NCBI RefSeq assembly: GCF_963583255.1
Contig: NC_084806.1
Span: 18,642,317 to 18,706,316, forward strand
Direction: 5' to 3'
Source: Pyrus communis
Taxonomy: Eukaryota > Streptophyta > Magnoliopsida > Rosales > Rosaceae
Length of the DNA stretch: 64,000 bases
Under the pieces are notes generated by a model. It saw nothing but the letters and a program-made list of their open reading frames with translations. It was not told the DNA's origin and ran no database searches. Numbering within the stretch: the first letter of the stretch is position 1; each line of letters opens with the position of its first letter. A program made the position numbers and the translations under genes. Positions 59,828 through 64,000 of the stretch are shown in pieces.

Positions 59828-62237
59828 TGACACATCCCGACCCGGAATGTCCATTAGGACTCTGAATCGAGTTGTGTTGGCCGATACCTAGAAGGGGATG
59901 AAGCCATAAAGTATGGTGATGTGGAAAATGTGATTAAATTTAAACCTAAAAGTGCCTAAAGACCAGAGTGTGCTGTGAGCGGGAATGAACCCCTTTCACA
60001 CGCGACATCAAAGCAAAAGCAAACTACAGTAGTGTGGGTAAGGATCATACCCTCCGAGGTAGCCACCCATTTTGAGATTCACCAAGAATCCTCGTCGATA
60101 CTAACTTTTAGTAGCTAAAGCCTAGAGGGGCGAAAAATAGAAAATGTGAGTGGGTAAAAACAAAGCTTTTTAGAACCATTTCTCTTTCCAAAAATAACCC
60201 CTCATCGTAAAACTCGTATAATTTCCCAGAAAATATAATACATACGTATATAAAAATCAGGCTTAAGAGTAATGAAAACCAAAGTGAGTGCCATATCAAC
60301 TATCATAGTAATAAATATGTAAGCCAGGTGATGCAAATCAATATAAAAAGATATATTAGCTAGAGTCACCTAACGTGACCTGTACGGCTGAATCTATAGC
60401 TCATAAACAATTCCTGCACAAGAGTCGGAACCATATAATGTGGTCTGTACGACAGACTATGTGTAAATAAATACGCTCAAGTGCTACGATCACGTGAAGG
60501 CTGTGCAAAGTATCGCAAGTCACCTACGAGTCGGAACCACCTAATGTGGTTTGTAAGACAGGCTAGCACCTGCCTTAGATCCAAAGTGAGCGTATGATGT
60601 GGGAGGTGAACAATCACATGAAGGCTAGGTCCTGACCTCGAGCGGAGCACTAATACCGGGATGCAGGATAATGTGCACTAAATGCATCCAGGCATAACCA
60701 TATACATCACAACCACTAACATCATAATGTACTCACCTGTAGCTTACCTAGGCTCCGCAACATCATGTAACATTATGCATGACTACACTAATGCAAATAC
60801 TAAAATAAACGCAAGTATGACATGGCCTTTCAATCACATTTCATTTAAAACAATTTCTGGGAAAAACGTAAAGTATACATATGTATATATAGAAAACCAA
60901 AAACCCACTCACCTGGGAAAAACGTAAAGTATACATATGTATATATAGAAAACCAAAAACCCACTCACCTGGAGTTCGCGCTACAACTCCCTAGCAAGAA
61001 TATCAAGATGTCACGAACACTCGTTGCCTAGAACAATTATCAAATCACGCCTCATAATACTTATCAATAAAACACGTAACTACATATCCTATTTGGGAAG
61101 AACTGTACGTCAGATTCCCGATCTGTAAGTTTGTAATATCGTCAAATATTACGTACGATAACATATCAAAGTTTGATGACGATCCAACGGTTAAATCGTC
61201 GATTGCTATAATAATCAAGTGGCAAACCTTAATGGAGCTAGGTTCAAACGATGGAAATTCATCAATCAAACCTCACAAATGGAATCAGGGTATTCAAATT
61301 TAACCTAGGAAGGTTAGGGGACGTCTCGGCACACGCGTCGCCGCCCCGACTTGCCGGAAAATTCAACTATTTCTAAAAATTCTCAAAGTTCACAAGAATG
61401 AACATCTCAGTGAGTAGAGCAACTTTCATACCTGTGACTAAGGCCAATTTGGCCAGGATAAGCCCTAATTTCACGAAAACCCGTCGGCACCCTAGAAATG
61501 GGTGGTTCTTGATTCGACTCCAAACAAGCTTCGACATCTCAACCAATGATTGGGCATTATTCCTGAGCTCAAGGGAAGTATATTGGTGGTGGAGATGGAT
61601 ATGGTTAGTTTCGGAATTAGGTGATTCAAACCCAAAACCGCCACACCCCACCGTGTAGGTTCTCCCATTTTCAAGGCCAAATCTTACCAAATTTGGGGTA
61701 GAATGGATAGAGGGAAGGTCGTGGAGTTGGTTCTAGGTGGTTAGGTGGTGTAGTTCGCCAAAAGAATGGGTGAAAAGCCATAAGAAACCATGGAAATTGC
61801 GGGTCGGGTTGCGGGTCTTCAAAAGGACCCGATTCCCTCATTTTCTCCTTCCTTCTTTCCCCTCTTTACTCTCATCTCCCATTGGCCGATTCCATCCCTT
61901 TTTATCTCTCGCATTCTCCTTTTCTTTTGATCTCAGCTACACACGTGACTCCTTATCAAAGCTCCAACAAATCTGGAGCCTTCCAGAATAACAACCAATT
62001 TACCATTTTGTCCCTAACTTTAAACGTTAATAACTTTTTCATTATAACTCCAAATTGCGATCTGTTTGCGCCCACGCATATGTAGCGATGAGTATTATGA
62101 TGATACACCAAGAAAATGAATCTTACATAACTCGACAAAGCGGTCAACAAAAGTGAACACTTTACCTTGAAGGGCATTTTCGTAAATTCACTTATTAAAA
62201 TTATTAAGACTGTAACTTTTGGGGACGGGTCGTTACA
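59828..62237 (-). mobile_element. Ty3/gypsy family-B LTR with a stub of internal region
   Basis: TGACACATCCCG...GGGTCGTTACA on the plus strand, 2410 bp, aligning with the family-B solo LTR at 13530. Directly right of it lies a purine tract on the minus strand (CCTTAAGGGGGTAGA), so this is the 3' LTR of a minus-strand element whose internal part is lost or unreadable within the next few hundred bases. Hairpin modules at about 60360-60390, 60423-60453 and 60530-60560. A 56-bp perfect tandem duplication at about 60857-60968. Confidence 0.8.
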
Positions 62238-63855
62238 ATCTACCCCCTTAAGGAAATTTCATCCTCGAAATTTAAAATAACTTGTTGTATGTAAAATGCT
62301 TGAAATAGGATATGGATATAAATGCATATACAAAGAAGAAATCGAGTTAAAGCAGCTGCATAGAAAAAAATGTCATTCCGTCGTGATCGGATTGCAATTA
62401 TTCCTCTTTCATGCCTCGAAGCTCATACCTTCTTCTTCCTTCCTTAATAACATAGTAGTATAATACTCGTATAACCTATAAGGTTGAAAACAACATTTAT
62501 TATGTAACAACATAAGAAAATACTTGTATTGAGTTTAAAAACAAGAGTGCAAATAGCTCATCCAAAATTTGTAATTGCAGAAATACCCATATAAATAGAA
62601 TAACTAAGTAAGAAAATATTTGTACGAGAAAAATCAAAACCCAAAATGAAAATGGTCCTCACCAAACATTCTTCGTGTCACGAACTTCGAGAATGAGTTC
62701 GAACCATAGCTAACTAATAAGTGTTGCCGTAGATGAGCCGTCTTGCCCACTTGCTTAGTGAATCCAACAATTAAGCCATTGATATTACACCCCATTCTTG
62801 GTTCGCTCATTTCACACAGCCGACTGGCGACCACCCACTCACGACCTCTCATCCAAAATATCAACGATTTAGCCCACAACCTCAACTGCGATGACTCTCA
62901 TCATCCTTTGTCTGCGACAGCTCACGACACTTTGTCCTCCGTCGATCCGTCCTCCCTCCTTGGTATTTCTCTATTTATTATCATATTTGAGATTAGGAAT
63001 ATGGTTGAGTTCCACTGGTTTTTCATTCTCTTTTACTTGCACTGATTAACACTGTCTAATTGAGTTATTGACTCATGTCCTGCAGATGGGTTCTTTGTCG
63101 ATGTCTAATTTAGAAATAGAGGAAACATAAGTTGTGCTTAGTTCATCACCCACTTGTATCCTCTGCACTAAATATACAAAATCTCTACACCTTTGGATTC
63201 ACTCGCATGGTTTACTTGATGGACCACTAGATTGAGGTACCATAACTGTGAAAGTCTTTTATTATTATTTTTTTTTTTGTTTTAATTCTCCCTGTTTTGT
63301 TACCATATGCTTCAATATGATTTCAGAACTAATTCATTTGTTCTTATATATTTGAAGATGTAATAAAATTACAATCTAGTGGAACTGTTTGAAAAAGATA
63401 ACCATGATGCCGAAGTTAAAATAAATGGATGTCACAAGCATCTCCGGTTACCATTACAGCAGTTCAAATTGAGCAAGAAAAGATTGCGATGCCTAAAATA
63501 TTACAGAAAAATCCTTATTGACAATGTCAATGCATATGCTAAAAATACTTGGTGAAATTACAAAGATGTGCGTTTCTGGGTCATCTGTGCATATGCACTT
63601 TTGCATATATACATGTATATCTTATGTATACTATTCTAAAGCTGATTGCTCTTTTGGGTCATTAACTTCATTGAAACATATGTATTCTGCAATATTGTTA
63701 TGTACATTAACTATGCAAAATGGTTGTTATCGTATATTATTGGAAAATGTCAAAGGCACATAAACATGTGGGAAGGTAAAACACTTGGCAACAAATGCTA
63801 GGTTTGGGACACCGCCAATTTGGTGTGCTCATTTAGACGATGAGACTGTCGCCTC
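62238..63855. other. Gypsy stub, then unassigned DNA with weak exon-like signals
   Basis: The first 100-400 bases are probably gypsy non-coding sequence next to the LTR. Around 62780-62960 a less AT-rich open stretch ends at a GT donor (CTTGGTATTT). A TGTCCTGCAG acceptor at about 63085 precedes ATGGGTTCTTTG and a short frame closed by TAA. No family is recognised. Confidence 0.3.
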
Positions 63856-63859
63856 CTGG

Positions 63860-64000
63860 CCCTGGGCGGATCACTTCCCGGGCCCGCTCCATCACCATAG
63901 CACGATATTGTCCGCTTTGGGCTTACCATTCCCTCATGGTTTTATTTTTGGGAACTCACGAACAACTTCCCAGTGGATCACCCATCATGGGATTGCTCTA
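63860..64000 (-). mobile_element. Cassandra-type TRIM LTR, cut by the window edge
   Basis: On the minus strand the window edge reads AGAGCAATCCCATGATGGG, then GTGATCCACTGGGAAGTTG, which resembles the 3' half of plant 5S rRNA (the known Cassandra LTR feature). Further in are GGGCCCAAAGC-like sequence, GCGGACAATATCGTGCTA and GGGCCCGGGA, the usual 3' part of Cassandra LTRs. The true LTR end is probably near 63870. It is a 5S-derived promoter module, not a 5S gene. Confidence 0.72.

Noticed and set aside
63960..64000. 5S rRNA gene
   Set aside because: Only a diverged partial match within a Cassandra-like LTR context; not a full 5S unit.

Overview
This window is intron-containing, AT-rich plant nuclear DNA. 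It holds few host genes and a dense nest of transposable elements. The mix of chromovirus-type Ty3/gypsy LTRs, Copia, CACTA, PIF/Harbinger, tRNA-derived SINEs, a TRIM and a Cassandra-like LTR suits a dicot. My impression of the repeat families is Rosaceae (apple/pear-like), but that is inference and was not tested.

Host genes: (i) a complete six-exon gene for cytosolic 60S ribosomal protein L7 (1920-3299, +), with a TATA-like box, a telo-box and a pyrimidine-rich leader, and with a SINE in its second intron; (ii) a small unrecognised ORF behind a GA-rich leader (11089-11358, +); (iii) a 67-residue CxxC zinc-ribbon-like protein (44115-44318, -) with a Mutator-type MITE about 250 bp upstream; (iv) a decayed, internally deleted S28 serine carboxypeptidase (EDA2-like) pseudogene (51107-51817, +) next to a Copia element; (v) an orphan GC-richer ORF at 57788-57994.

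Mobile DNA, left to right: a LINE 3' end (425-1215); SINE copies near 2.4, 4.5 and 4.8 kb; CT/CA-rich tandem repeats (3.8-4.5 kb); a CACTA (En/Spm) remnant whose right end is at 10842 and which holds two solo LTRs (7661-9834 and 10035-10820, each with a perfect 5-bp target-site duplication, TSD). Next comes a truncated minus-strand gypsy/chromovirus element (12892-20277) whose LTR is split by a solo LTR of a related family (13530-16702). A probable 15.9-kb CACTA element (21339-37235; ATA on both sides) contains TnpA- and TnpD-like remnants and nested LTRs, including solo LTRs at 27792-29504 and 32315-34446. A gypsy gag/protease remnant (39.2-40.9 kb) is split by a 604-bp TRIM (39729-40332). 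A LINE reverse-transcriptase scrap (45.5-45.8 kb) is followed by a 4.4-kb PIF/Harbinger element (46026-50420) with both convergent genes: an intact Myb-like gene and a transposase with a single +1 frameshift. A Copia element with both LTRs (51877-57101), another gypsy LTR (59828-62237) and a Cassandra-like LTR running off the right edge complete the list.

The most unusual signal is a family of short two-stem hairpin modules repeated in every gypsy LTR here. Their arms differ between copies in a compensatory way, which suggests selection on a folded structure, and the nested LTR at 13530 inserted inside one such hairpin.
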